In this document: positions 42,814 to 51,293 of the stretch, piece after piece
Layout: each line of letters starts with the position of its first letter
Numbering within the stretch: position 1 is the stretch's first letter
DNA from: Leifsonia sp. Leaf264
GTDB taxonomy: Bacteria > Actinomycetota > Actinomycetes > Actinomycetales > Microbacteriaceae
Assembly (NCBI RefSeq): GCF_001422325.1
Contig: NZ_LMMR01000005.1
Span: 558,001-622,000, forward strand
Direction: 5' to 3'
Length of the DNA: 64,000 nucleotides
Made by a program: the position numbers and the translations under genes
The notes under the pieces: model-generated
What the model was told of the DNA's origin: nothing
Database searches by the model: none
Seen by the model: the letters and a program-made list of their open reading frames with translations, nothing else

Positions 42814-42939
42814 AGAAATGCTGGCATCCTTGGCCGCCGGTGTATCCAGCAGGCCGAGGAATGACAGGTTGAGCGGACCGCCGCGAAGGGCGTTGACGCC
42901 AGCCTCGCGACGGTCCGAGTTGATGATGGTCACGGGCGT

Positions 42940-43836
42940 CTAGGCCGCCTTGGGGGCGAGCCGGACCATGTCCTTGGGTGCGTTGATGCGACCGACGCCG
43001 GGGATCTCCACCTTGTAGGTGACTCCGTTCACCTTGACGATCTTTCCGACGAGGCCGTGGTACTTCGGGGAGCGGGGCGCGTAGATGACGACCTGCGAGT
43101 CGTTGGGGATTCGGTATCCGGTCGGGACGGGGCGGGCGTCATCCGCGGTGAATGCCGCCTTGGTGGCAGCAGGCTGCAGCGCGTGGAGAGCGGCGCGAAC
43201 CTCGGCGGCGCTCTTCCCGGGGACCGGGTGGTTGGCGCCGCGGCCGCCGACGACGAAGTTGACGTTCTGGAAGTGGATGGTCCAGCGGGTGCCGTCCATC
43301 TTCGCGAACTCGTACTTGGTCTGTCGGGGCTGGACGATGATGCCGACTTCGCCGGTCTTGGTGATGATCTTGTCGCCGCGGCGGGCGAGCGGCGTGAATC
43401 GGCCCTGGAACACCTCGCGGTAGGCGGGCTCGCCAACCTCAGCGCCGGCGTTGTCGATCTTGGCGGCGTTGATCGCCTTCTGCTTCGCGGTGTAGTACGG
43501 GTTGGATCCGCAACGCTCTCCGGTGCAGCCGATCTCGCGCGCCTTCCGCTTCCACTCGGCGCCGTGGTGGACGGACTTGCCGCGGCTTCCGTAGTAGGAG
43601 CGCTCGTAGGTGACCCCGACGAGAGCGTGCGCGATCTCGTGGAGGATCGTGTTGAGGACCTCAGCCTCGGTGGCGACCGCTGCGTACTTGCGGCTGATGG
43701 TGATCCTCTTGGACGCGAAGTGGCAGCAGCCCATTCGGCGTTCGGCGTTGTCCCACTGGAAGCGCCAGCCGGCTTCGATGAGGTTGTGCTCGGTCATCTT
43801 CTGGTGGGTGAGGGTGCGTGCTGCTGTCAGGTCCAT
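42940..43836 (-). CDS. SprT-like zinc metalloprotease-type protein, 298 aa
   Basis: N-terminal SprT-like domain: WDNAERRMGCCHFASKRITI, then LNTILHEIAHALVG with HEIAH zinc ligands, a HHGAEWKRKAREIG segment giving the third His, and a Cys pair (CTGERCGSNP) like the SprT zinc ribbon. The C-terminal half holds two small barrel-like segments (RRGDKIITKTGEVGIIVQPR; SPKYHGLVGKIVKVNGVTYK). Probable protease or nucleic-acid-bound repair protein. ATG 43836 has AAGAAGGAG. Confidence 0.75.
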   Translation of the reverse strand: MDLTAARTLTHQKMTEHNLIEAGWRFQWDNAERRMGCCHFASKRITISRKYAAVATEAEVLNTILHEIAHALVGVTYERSYYGSRGKSVHHGAEWKRKAREIGCTGERCGSNPYYTAKQKAINAAKIDNAGAEVGEPAYREVFQGRFTPLARRGDKIITKTGEVGIIVQPRQTKYEFAKMDGTRWTIHFQNVNFVVGGRGANHPVPGKSAAEVRAALHALQPAATKAAFTADDARPVPTGYRIPNDSQVVIYAPRSPKYHGLVGKIVKVNGVTYKVEIPGVGRINAPKDMVRLAPKAA

Positions 43837-43854
43837 GAGGTTCTCCTTCTTCTC

Positions 43855-43872
43855 GTCACCTTCATGTGCGGC
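43855..43872 (-). promoter_or_regulatory. Start-associated motif with leader
   Basis: GCCGCACATGAAGGTGAC then GAG; 18-base leader to ATG 43836. Confidence 0.65.
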
Positions 43873-43910
43873 ATGCGGAGAAAATGGTGAACAGCGACTC
43901 GGCGGACGAA

Positions 43911-43941
43911 GAAGGGCCGGAGTGCGAAACCCCGGCCCTTC
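43911..43941 (-). terminator. Hairpin after the surface protein gene
   Basis: GAAGGGCCGG / CCGGCCCTTC, 10-bp perfect stem, 14 bases past the stop at 43955. Confidence 0.8.
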
Positions 43942-43954
43942 CTCTACCTAGCTA

Positions 43955-46900
43955 TCAGGCGGTACGTCGACGACGGATCCACAGGACCATTGCGGCGACC
44001 AGGAACGCGATCGACAGCAGGGTGCCGGCGAGGATGCCGCCGTAGATCAGCTTGACGCTGACGCCGGAGTACTCGATGACGTCCATGAGGCCCTTGATGC
44101 GGGACCGCTTCAGGGTGGTGCGCTCGTGGAAGTCGGTGAAGTCGCCGGCGGAGATCACGGTGCCGTCAGCGGCGTGGAGAGTCGCGACCCACTGGACCTT
44201 GCCGAGCTGGGTGACGAGCTGTCCGGCCGACTTGACGGTGATCACTTGGTCGTTGGACTCCTGACCGACCTTGGAGACGCCTTCTCCGTTCACCGGGAAC
44301 TTCTGCTCATGCCATGAGGCGTTGAACAGGTGAGCTTCGTCCTGGACGAGCTCCTCACCCTGCGGCGCCAGGTAGGCATCGAAGGTGAGGTACGAACCCG
44401 GGGCGACGATGCCGGTGACGGTCGCAGTGTCGTAGGCGTCCTCGCCGATGTAGCCCTGGGCTGCCTCGGTGGCGAAAGTCGGCCACTGGACGCTGGTGAT
44501 CTCGTCCTTCTGACCGCACTCTCCGGTGTGGATGACGGTGTCGTTGACCGTGGCGACTTCCTGCCAGAAGATCGTTCCGACGTCGGTGGCCTTCACAGCG
44601 AAGTCCTCCGAGGTGACGTCGCCTTCCATGTCGAGGTGGTGCGTCTTCGTGGACTGAAGGACACGGTTGTCTGCTGTGCAGACAGGTGCTGCTTCAGCGT
44701 CGGTGTCCTCGTCGGCCGCGGCGGGCTGAAGGTAGGCGTTGAACTGGATGTCGACACCTTCGGGCGGGAGGAACCCTTCCACCTTGGCGTTGTCGCGGAC
44801 GGTGGAGAACGGTGTGGCGAACGGCTCAGCATTGGTCGAGACCTTCGGGACGCTCAGCTTGGAAGCTTCGTCGGGGTTCTGGCCGCAGACGTCCTTCCAG
44901 ATCTCCACGTCGCCGATCTTGGCGGTGGCGACCCAGAGGATGGTGGACTCGGTGAACCCGTCACCGACGTCGGACATGACAACCTTGAACGCTTCGGACT
45001 TCGCCTCCCCTGCCTCGGTGAGGTGGGTGGGGGCGGTCGAGTTGTAGACCCGGTTCTCCGGTGCGCACACCGGGGTGCCGTCACCGTTCGGGTCCTGGCG
45101 GAAACCTTCGAAGGTGATGTCGATGCCCTCAGGGCGGAGGAACCCGGTGACGGTGGCAGTGTCGGTGACGGTGGATCCGGGCACGGACTGGTCGAGAGCG
45201 TCGGTGACGACGTTCGGGACGGACACAATCGTGGTTTCATCCGGGTCGGTCCCGCAGCCGTCCTGCCAGACCTGGACTCCGTTGATGGAGCCTGTCGCGA
45301 CCCACAGGATGGTGCCGGCGTGGGACATGTCCAGCTTGAAGTCGTCCGAGCGGGCCTCGCCGGCAGTGGTCAGGTGAACAGCGGATGCGTTGGTCAGACC
45401 AGCGCCGGCGGTGGTGACGTCGCAGACCGGGGTGGTGTACCCGGCAGGCTGAACGTAGCCGGCCCAGGTGACGTCGACTCCTTCAGCGGGGATGAACCCG
45501 GAGACGGTAGCGGAGTCGAACACGGTGGAGCCCGGCGTGGACTGGTCGAGCGCGTCCGTCTTGAACTTCGGGACGGAGACCTTTGTCTGCTCGTTCGGGT
45601 CGGTGCCGCAGCCGTCCTGCCAGACCGGAACGGTGCCGATTCGGGCGGAAGCGACCCACAGCAGGGTGCCCTGGTGGCGCATGTCGAGGTGGAACACTTC
45701 GGACTGGACATCACCGGACGCGGTGACGGGGGTCCACGCTGCGCTCTTCAGGACGCTGTTCGCGGCGGTGCAGATGGGAGTGGTGTACCCGTCGGGCTGA
45801 ACGAACGCTTCCCAGCTCAGGAACACCTTCTCGGCGGGGATGAACCCGTTGACGTTGGCGGTGTCGACCGCGGTGGACCCGGGAGTGGATTCGGTCGTGG
45901 CGACAGTCTTGAACGTCGGGACCTTCACTGCGGTGCGCTCGTCGGGGTCGGTGCCGCAGCCGTCCTTCCACACCTCGACCGTGCCGACTTTCGCCGTTGC
46001 GACCCAGACGAGGACGCCGACGTGGGACATGTCGAGGTTGGTGGCGTTGGAGCTCTTGGTTCCGGCGGTGGTGAAGTGCTGGGTGCCGGGGGTGACGCCC
46101 GGCCATACGGCCAGGTTCGCGGTGGTGCACGTCGCGGTGGTGAAACCAGCGGGCTGCACGTACGCCGCCCAGGTGACGTCCACACCTTCCGGTGAGATGA
46201 AGCCGGTGACGGTGATCGTGTCGGACGCGGTCGAGCCTGGTGCGGACTGGTCGGTGGCGTCAGTCTTGAATGTCGGGACTGACACGATGGTGGTTTCATC
46301 CGGGTCGGTGCCGCAGCCGTCCTTCCAGAACTGCGTGGTGGTGCCGCCGAGGTTGGCGGTTGCCACCCAGTAGATCTTGCCGACATGGGCTTTGGTCAGC
46401 CCGAAGGGGTCAGTGGTGAGCTTCTGAGGTGTGGTGCCTGCCGCGAGGAACTTCTTCGGGCTCGTGTACAGCAGGGTCTTCCCCGTGCCTGTGTCGACGC
46501 AGGCAGGCGTGGTGGCGCCGGGCTTCTGCAGGTACGCCTTGAAGGTGACGTCGATCCCCTGTGCGGGCACGACACCGGTGATGGTCACCGTGTCCTTCAT
46601 GGTGGAGCCCGGTGTGGCCTGCACGGTCGCGTTGGTGGAGAAGGACGGGATCACGAACGGGGTCTCAGCGGTGAGTCCGAATGCGTCCTGGTCGACGTAC
46701 CCGTCGGGGAGGAAGTTCTTCACCAAGGTGGTCTGGTCTGCCTCTGCGACCTTCCACACCCAGGTGTAGTAGCCGGTGCCGGCCACCGTCTTGATCGCAG
46801 CGCCGGTGCCAGGGTCGCGGGCAATCGCGGAGTAGGAGATGTTGGGGCCGTCGGCCGCGGTCGTAGTCACCGTAGCTGTTCCTGCGACCTTGGACAGGGC

Positions 46901-48079
46901 GCTGGCGGGCACGGTGGTCGACTGGGTCGGCTTGGTGCTGAAAGGCCCGTACAGCGTCCCCTTGGCCTTCAGGACGATGAAGTTGCCGCCGTTGGTCGCC
47001 CAGGTGGTTCCGTTCTTCACTCCGAACGTGACCGTGTCGGCGAAGTTCTGCCCGGCTTTCAGGTAGGCGGTGGGGACGGACGTGGTGACTGTCGGCTCGA
47101 AGTTCACCTGGCGGTTTACGGGGTCGGTGCCGCTGATCTTGAAGCTCTGGTACTCGGCGCCGGTTCCGTTCACAATGCGCTGCTGATCCGCGTCAGAGTA
47201 GTAGACGTTCACCGAGTCGGCCGTGGTTCCAGCGTTCGACTGGAAGGTACCCGTCGCCGAGATCTTGTAGGAGCTCGCTCCTGTCGGTGGGACGCCGGTG
47301 ATCGCGTAGGCGACGCCGGGCTTGATGTCGGTGCGGGTGGCGCCGGCGCCCTTGAACCGGCCGTTGGTGAGGGTGACAGTGCCCGCCTTGGTGTTCGCGG
47401 GGGTGTTCTTGACGGTGATGGTTCCGTTGTAGTTGTTGTTCCCGTCGACCGCGAAGGTGATCTGACCGTAGCCGTCGGGGATCTGGTAGTTGTAGTTCGC
47501 GAGCGTCTCCGCCCAGATCCAGTCGACGTCGGCCTGGATTGCTCCGTCTCCGTTGGACCAGAAGCGTCCGTCGGGGTTGGAGGCTGAGCCGCGGTGGTCG
47601 TTCAACGAGGTGAGGTTGTACACGGAGGCGCTGACCGCGGCGGCGGTCGAGTTCGCCATCGCGGCGCCGTTCTCCTGGCCCCAGCGGTTCAGGATGTAGT
47701 TCAGCTTTCGGGTGTCGTCGCTTCCGAGGTATCGGGAGGTGGTGCCGCGCCCGTCAAGGTGACCTGACGAGAGGTTCGGTCCGCCGGTGGCACCGGACGG
47801 CCAGTCGTTGACGGGGTCGATGCAGTACGCCCAACCCCAGCTTCCTGTTCCGTACGCGCCGAGGTCGCCGCCATAAGGGGTGACGGTGCTCGAGTGCGGG
47901 CCGTTGGATGCAGCCTGGACGGTGATCGCGGTGAGTGCTCCACCGGAGATGACGGCGACGACAGCGGCGATCGCCGTGATGGTGCGTACGATGCGGCGGC
48001 GCGGAGACACAGCTCCGGCGTGGGAACCGGCGGCAGCACTGCGGGCGGCGCGACCGAACAGCTTCTCTGGAAGCTTCAC
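43955..48079 (-). CDS. Large repeat-containing surface protein (adhesin-like), 1374 aa
   Basis: Signal peptide (RRRIVRTITAIAAVVAVISG), then a thioester-type head domain (GAYGTGSWGWAYCIDPVND, NYILNRWGQENGAAMANSTA) like those of Gram-positive VaFE/TQXA surface proteins, a beta-rich region, and seven ~110-residue repeats from about residue 480. Repeat starts include VPTFKTDATDQSAPGSTASD and VPKFKTDALDQSTPGSTVFD, with TVTGFISPEGVDVTWAAYVQ and WKDGCGTDPDE as conserved parts. It ends with a membrane helix and RRRRTA, without an LPXTG signal. Predicted to project from the cell and bind a surface or partner cell. GTG 48079 has GAGGTGA. Confidence 0.75.
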   Translation of the reverse strand: MKLPEKLFGRAARSAAAGSHAGAVSPRRRIVRTITAIAAVVAVISGGALTAITVQAASNGPHSSTVTPYGGDLGAYGTGSWGWAYCIDPVNDWPSGATGGPNLSSGHLDGRGTTSRYLGSDDTRKLNYILNRWGQENGAAMANSTAAAVSASVYNLTSLNDHRGSASNPDGRFWSNGDGAIQADVDWIWAETLANYNYQIPDGYGQITFAVDGNNNYNGTITVKNTPANTKAGTVTLTNGRFKGAGATRTDIKPGVAYAITGVPPTGASSYKISATGTFQSNAGTTADSVNVYYSDADQQRIVNGTGAEYQSFKISGTDPVNRQVNFEPTVTTSVPTAYLKAGQNFADTVTFGVKNGTTWATNGGNFIVLKAKGTLYGPFSTKPTQSTTVPASALSKVAGTATVTTTAADGPNISYSAIARDPGTGAAIKTVAGTGYYTWVWKVAEADQTTLVKNFLPDGYVDQDAFGLTAETPFVIPSFSTNATVQATPGSTMKDTVTITGVVPAQGIDVTFKAYLQKPGATTPACVDTGTGKTLLYTSPKKFLAAGTTPQKLTTDPFGLTKAHVGKIYWVATANLGGTTTQFWKDGCGTDPDETTIVSVPTFKTDATDQSAPGSTASDTITVTGFISPEGVDVTWAAYVQPAGFTTATCTTANLAVWPGVTPGTQHFTTAGTKSSNATNLDMSHVGVLVWVATAKVGTVEVWKDGCGTDPDERTAVKVPTFKTVATTESTPGSTAVDTANVNGFIPAEKVFLSWEAFVQPDGYTTPICTAANSVLKSAAWTPVTASGDVQSEVFHLDMRHQGTLLWVASARIGTVPVWQDGCGTDPNEQTKVSVPKFKTDALDQSTPGSTVFDSATVSGFIPAEGVDVTWAGYVQPAGYTTPVCDVTTAGAGLTNASAVHLTTAGEARSDDFKLDMSHAGTILWVATGSINGVQVWQDGCGTDPDETTIVSVPNVVTDALDQSVPGSTVTDTATVTGFLRPEGIDITFEGFRQDPNGDGTPVCAPENRVYNSTAPTHLTEAGEAKSEAFKVVMSDVGDGFTESTILWVATAKIGDVEIWKDVCGQNPDEASKLSVPKVSTNAEPFATPFSTVRDNAKVEGFLPPEGVDIQFNAYLQPAAADEDTDAEAAPVCTADNRVLQSTKTHHLDMEGDVTSEDFAVKATDVGTIFWQEVATVNDTVIHTGECGQKDEITSVQWPTFATEAAQGYIGEDAYDTATVTGIVAPGSYLTFDAYLAPQGEELVQDEAHLFNASWHEQKFPVNGEGVSKVGQESNDQVITVKSAGQLVTQLGKVQWVATLHAADGTVISAGDFTDFHERTTLKRSRIKGLMDVIEYSGVSVKLIYGGILAGTLLSIAFLVAAMVLWIRRRRTA

Positions 48080-48115
48080 AGGTCACCTCATTTTCTACTC
48101 AGGCGGAAGATCTTC

Positions 48116-48133
48116 ACTGAGTAGGTATGTGGC
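48116..48133 (-). promoter_or_regulatory. Start-associated motif with leader
   Basis: GCCACATACCTACTCAGT then GAA; 36-base leader to GTG 48079. Confidence 0.6.
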
Positions 48134-48182
48134 GAATGCTGGGGTCAGGTACTGGCGGCCGGCCAGCGACAAACCATGCGTT

Positions 48183-48200
48183 TCCGCGCATGCAGGTGTC
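48183..48200 (+). promoter_or_regulatory. Start-associated motif, upstream member of a pair
   Basis: TCCGCGCATGCAGGTGTC then GAA; no start codon follows directly; second copy 80 bases downstream. Confidence 0.45.
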
Positions 48201-48240
48201 GAAGAAAGATAGACGAACTGGGTCCAGAAATTGCTCGTGA

Positions 48241-48260
48241 AAAGCGAACAAAAGCGAACA
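48241..48260. repeat. Tandem 10-mer AAAGCGAACA x2
   Basis: Two adjacent perfect copies in an AT-rich stretch just upstream of the motif at 48263; possible operator. Confidence 0.6.
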
Positions 48261-48262
48261 GG

Positions 48263-48280
48263 CCCGCACATGTTTGTAAT
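48263..48280 (+). promoter_or_regulatory. Start-associated motif with leader
   Basis: CCCGCACATGTTTGTAAT then GAA; 15-base leader with AAGAAGGAAG to ATG 48296. Confidence 0.55.
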
Positions 48281-48295
48281 GAAGAAGGAAGACAC

Positions 48296-48481
48296 ATGCG
48301 AAACGAAACGGAGCAGTCGATGATCGAGAGAAATCACCCCGTATCGCGCATGTTGTTCACGTCAGGGAGACGCGCAACTCCCTCAAATACCACCTGTGGC
48401 TTCCACCCCGGCTCTCATGCCGGGAGCCGGGATGCCGCCACGGGGAAGCTCACTCAGGAATGTCGCAACCGTAGACGTTGA
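48296..48481 (+). CDS. Small basic protein, 61 aa, opposite strand
   Basis: ATG 48296 follows AAGAAGGAAG and a motif block whose predicted start point falls on GAA, so the signals agree with a real gene. The product (MRNETEQSMIERNHPVSRML..., ending CRNRRR) is basic with two Cys. It reads through the terminator hairpin and overlaps antisense the last 32 bases of 48450. Low confidence, since the coding part overlaps the hairpin of the opposite gene. Confidence 0.4.
   Translation: MRNETEQSMIERNHPVSRMLFTSGRRATPSNTTCGFHPGSHAGSRDAATGKLTQECRNRRR
48407..48431 (-). terminator. Hairpin after coiled-coil membrane protein gene
   Basis: CCCGGCTC / GAGCCGGG, 8-bp stem, 19 bases past the stop at 48450. 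Confidence 0.55.
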
Positions 48482-49580
48482 CCGTCTGGCCGTCGATTGA
48501 GTAGTCGTACGCGTAGTCGACGTTGATGATCGACGTGCCACCGGCACCGGGGTTGTGGCTGTACATGAGGAACGACGGGAAGCCGTCGCAGCCGGGACGG
48601 TAGTCACCGTTCGCCTGAACGTAGACGTTCTCGTCGAGGACGGGAGGAGCCGGGTTGCTGGGAGCGCCACCATCTGAGCTGGGGGCACCGCCGGACGACG
48701 GAGCACCACCAGACGAGGGCGCACCGGAGCCGCTGTCGCCCGAGCCGCCGTCGCTGTACTCAGAGTCGTCAGAGTAACCGCCCTCGTCGGCCTGAGCTGC
48801 TGCATCCGCTGCAGCCTGTGCTTCTGCTGCTGCCTTCGCGGCAGCTGCGGCGGCAGCGGCGGCTACCGCGGTGGCCTGGGACTTGTTGACGGCGTCGTCG
48901 GCGGTCTTGACCGCGGCGAGGGCCTTGGCGACATCACCGTCGCCGGAGATGGCCGCGTTCAGTACCTTCACGGCCTTCGCGACAGCGTCCTTCGAGGCCT
49001 TGTCTGCCAGCGTCTGCTTCTTGGTGACCTGGTCGGCGACCGGGCCGGCTGACTTCGCAGCTGCGAGGTATGCGGCGGTGACGGCCTTCTTCGCCTTGGC
49101 GATCGCCTTGATGTCGTCGCCGGCGGCTGCCTTCACGAGTGCGTCGCGGGCTGTTTCGAATGCTGCAGCCTGCTTCGGGTCGATGTAGCCCTTGTAGGTG
49201 GCGCCGAACTTCGCGAACGTGTCGTTGTAGCTGGTGGCGTCCTTCTGGGCGGCGGTGAGCTCGGCGGCTGCCTTCAGCTCGGCGGCCTGCTCGGCTGCGA
49301 GCTGCTCGGCGACGACCTGCTTGTTGTGCTCGTCGACGGCGGTGACGGTGACCGGGATGGCGACGGCGGAGATGACGATGACGGCGGCTGCGACAGCGGC
49401 GATGACCTTGGTCGGCTTCGGCAGCTGGTTCCAGAACGCCGAGGCCTTGCCGGTGAGTGTGGCGGGAGCGGGAGGTGCGAATGTGGGCACCTCGACCTGC
49501 TCGGTCGATGCGGCGGTGGGCTCAGCCCAGGCGGCCGCCTCGGTGGGGGCGTCGGTGGTCGGCGTGGTGTTCTCGGTCAT
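48450..49580 (-). CDS. Membrane-anchored Ala-rich coiled-coil protein, 376 aa
   Basis: Pro/Thr/Ala-rich cytoplasmic N-terminus, one membrane helix (VIAAVAAAVIVISAVAIPVT), then a ~200-residue Ala/Lys/Asp helical stalk (TKKQTLADKASKDAVAKAVK), a Ser/Gly/Pro linker (GAPSSGGAPSSGGAPSSDGG) and a C-terminal domain with paired Cys (GDYRPGCDGFPSFLMYSHNP, NVYGCDIPE). An exported stalk with a small head; sits next to the surface protein and may be its partner. ATG 49580 has AAGGAG. Confidence 0.65.
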   Translation of the reverse strand: MTENTTPTTDAPTEAAAWAEPTAASTEQVEVPTFAPPAPATLTGKASAFWNQLPKPTKVIAAVAAAVIVISAVAIPVTVTAVDEHNKQVVAEQLAAEQAAELKAAAELTAAQKDATSYNDTFAKFGATYKGYIDPKQAAAFETARDALVKAAAGDDIKAIAKAKKAVTAAYLAAAKSAGPVADQVTKKQTLADKASKDAVAKAVKVLNAAISGDGDVAKALAAVKTADDAVNKSQATAVAAAAAAAAAKAAAEAQAAADAAAQADEGGYSDDSEYSDGGSGDSGSGAPSSGGAPSSGGAPSSDGGAPSNPAPPVLDENVYVQANGDYRPGCDGFPSFLMYSHNPGAGGTSIINVDYAYDYSIDGQTVNVYGCDIPE

Positions 49581-49731
49581 CGGTACTCAATCTCCTTGTG
49601 CTGCACAGTTGGGTACCCTGATGCCGGCTAAGGGGAAATGATATCTGCGTGTCCGTTAGTCCTCGTCGTAGTCTCTTCAGCCGTTTCAGGGTGTCGCGTT
49701 CCGGCTTTTCCGGTTCGCGACTTTCTTGCTT

Positions 49732-49749
49732 GATACCTGCATGTGCGGC
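49732..49749 (-). promoter_or_regulatory. Start-associated motif with long leader
   Basis: GCCGCACATGCAGGTATC then AAG; about 150 bases to ATG 49580. CAGAACC 15 bases upstream. Confidence 0.5.
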
Positions 49750-49938
49750 ACTCCAGGGGTTCTGCGGAACGCAATGACGGATCCGTCCGGTGTCAAATCG
49801 GGGGTTGTTGCGGCGCGTCGCCTTTAATAGAGCCGATCTGCGGGGTTCTGCACAAAACACCAGCACCCCCACAACTGGGTACAGTTTCGGGTCTCAAAGC
49901 CGACAGAACAGACCTGATCCGCACATCCGAACGCGCAA

Positions 49939-49968
49939 TGGGCGGCAGGTCCGAAGACCCACCGCCCA
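49939..49968 (-). terminator. Hairpin after nucleotidyltransferase gene
   Basis: TGGGCGG / CCGCCCA stem, 22 bases past the stop at 49991. Confidence 0.55.
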
Positions 49969-49990
49969 ATCTGGTACCCCTGATCTGGTG

Positions 49991-50851
49991 TCAGGCGAAG
50001 CCCCACGTACGAAGCTGAACCCGGGTCAGCCAGGAGTCTGCCCATGCCTGGTCGCCGCACTGAGGCAGCGAGGTGGATGCCATGCCCGACTCGATCTTCG
50101 CCTCCAGCTCCGCCCCCTCCGCGAGGACATCGTCGAGCGACCGGTCACCGCGACGGATGGCACGAATCGACTCGGCCACATCCTCAGGAAGCGGAATGTG
50201 GAGCGTGCCGTCGTTCAGGACGCCGAGCCCCTGATGACCCAGACGGATGTAGTGGGCGGCGAACTTCGAGTCGAACCCGTGGGCGTCGATGAGCTCCGGT
50301 CGGGAGATCCGGCGGTTCTTCTTCGTCGCCGACACGTTCTCCTTCTGTCGCTGCATGTAGTGGAAGTGAGCCTTGACCAGCTCCACGGACATGAACCTGT
50401 GGCGGTTCTCCCGAAGCTCAGCACCGAACTCATTCTCGAATAGCAGGTAGGACTCGTCCACGAACAGCGGTGTGAGGACGCTGGGGTTGCCGTTCACGGC
50501 CAGCGACGCCCACTTCCGGGCCGGGTAGATCTTGATGTCGAAGTCGCCAGCCAGTGAACGCGGAGCCTTCCTGCGAAGCTCCGATTCCTCATGAGCCAGA
50601 GCCTCGGGTGTCCTGGCCCGGAGAAGTGCCTCCTTCTGCGCTCGCTCCACAGCGGTGCGGTACGTCCACTGGGCGGGCGACATGCCGGTGCCGAGGACGT
50701 CGTTGATAGCTTCAACCGCGATGCCCAGGTGGTCGATGTCGGAGTTCCCGTCGGACAGGGCCGTGCCGTGCACCTCGGACCCGTCGATGGTGCGCAGAAG
50801 AATAGGGAGCGCGTCGAGCTCCTCGAGGCTGAGCCGCTGCTCTGAAGGCAT
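49991..50851 (-). CDS. Nucleotidyltransferase of the pol-beta-like superfamily (COG3541 type)
   Basis: 286 residues. TIDGSEVHGTALSDGNSDID is the GS...D-x-D active site; the middle has AGDFDIKIYPARKWASLAVN, and the C-terminal part AAHYIRLGHQGLGVLNDGTL with HIPLPEDV matches the conserved end of the phage/bacterial predicted nucleotidyltransferase family. Likely transfers a nucleotide to an RNA or protein substrate. Start not certain: ATG 50851 is used; GTG 50887 lies only 13 bases after the motif start. Confidence 0.7.
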   Translation of the reverse strand: MPSEQRLSLEELDALPILLRTIDGSEVHGTALSDGNSDIDHLGIAVEAINDVLGTGMSPAQWTYRTAVERAQKEALLRARTPEALAHEESELRRKAPRSLAGDFDIKIYPARKWASLAVNGNPSVLTPLFVDESYLLFENEFGAELRENRHRFMSVELVKAHFHYMQRQKENVSATKKNRRISRPELIDAHGFDSKFAAHYIRLGHQGLGVLNDGTLHIPLPEDVAESIRAIRRGDRSLDDVLAEGAELEAKIESGMASTSLPQCGDQAWADSWLTRVQLRTWGFA

Positions 50852-50882
50852 GATGGGGTCCGATCGTTCAGGTGATTTCTTC

Positions 50883-50900
50883 ATCACCTACATGGGCGGA
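50883..50900 (-). promoter_or_regulatory. Start-associated motif variant with leader
   Basis: TCCGCCCATGTAGGTGAT then GAA; CAGAACT 14 bases upstream; 31-base leader to ATG 50851. Confidence 0.6.
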
Positions 50901-51221
50901 TCAGACCAGTTCTGCGGCAGCCAGCTCGTCGATACGGGTGACCGTGGTGGTCACTCGGTGGGTGCCGGCGTACCCCTCGTTTGCGTCGAGCCCGCCGATG
51001 ATGAACTGGGCCGGGCGACCGACCGTGCAGTCGATCAGCTGGAAAAGTTGCACCGCATCGCCGTCGCGGCGGAGCGGGGATGACGGGTCCGCGAGTTCGA
51101 TGTCGGTGATGCCGACGCTCGGCAGCCGGGTGAGGGTCCTGCCGTCGATGTCGATCAGGTATTCACTGCCACTGGCAGTCGCGACCCGGTAAGCGCCGGC
51201 CACAGAGTTGAGGGTTTCCAT
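50901..51221 (-). CDS. Hypothetical protein, 106 aa
   Basis: Small soluble beta-rich protein (YLIDIDGRTLTRLPSVGITD; AGTHRVTTTVTRIDELAAAE). ATG 51221 abuts the motif; its first codons (METL) and promoter resemble those of the HAD gene at 14971. No family recognised. Confidence 0.65.
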   Translation of the reverse strand: METLNSVAGAYRVATASGSEYLIDIDGRTLTRLPSVGITDIELADPSSPLRRDGDAVQLFQLIDCTVGRPAQFIIGGLDANEGYAGTHRVTTTVTRIDELAAAELV

Positions 51222-51239
51222 GCCACGGTCATGTGCGGA
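51222..51239 (-). promoter_or_regulatory. Start-associated motif, abuts start (18 nt)
   Basis: TCCGCACATGACCGTGGC ends at ATG 51221. Confidence 0.7.
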
Positions 51240-51251
51240 CAGACGCAGAAA

Positions 51252-51277
51252 CGGCCGCCGGTGTGCACCGACGGCCG
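51252..51277 (-). terminator. Hairpin after VirB6/TrbL-like gene
   Basis: CGGCCG..GGT / ACC..CGGCCG with one mismatch, 17 bases past the stop at 51294. Confidence 0.65.
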
Positions 51278-51293
51278 CCTCATCTGCCGTGTG

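Larger units (their letters stand above)
49581..49990. other. 410-bp non-coding interval
   Basis: No convincing gene. Contains the motif at 49732-49749 (giving a ~150-base leader to ATG 49580), a terminator at 49939-49968, and three similar short stretches: GTTGGGTACCCTGAT near 49611, AACTGGGTACAG near 49874 and TCTGGTACCCCTGAT near 49970, possible operator sites. Confidence 0.5.

Noticed and set aside
42796-42933. 46-residue N-terminal extension of the second PP2C-like gene
   Set aside because: The GTG at 42933 lacks a clear ribosome-binding site, and the motif plus paralogue alignment support 42795.
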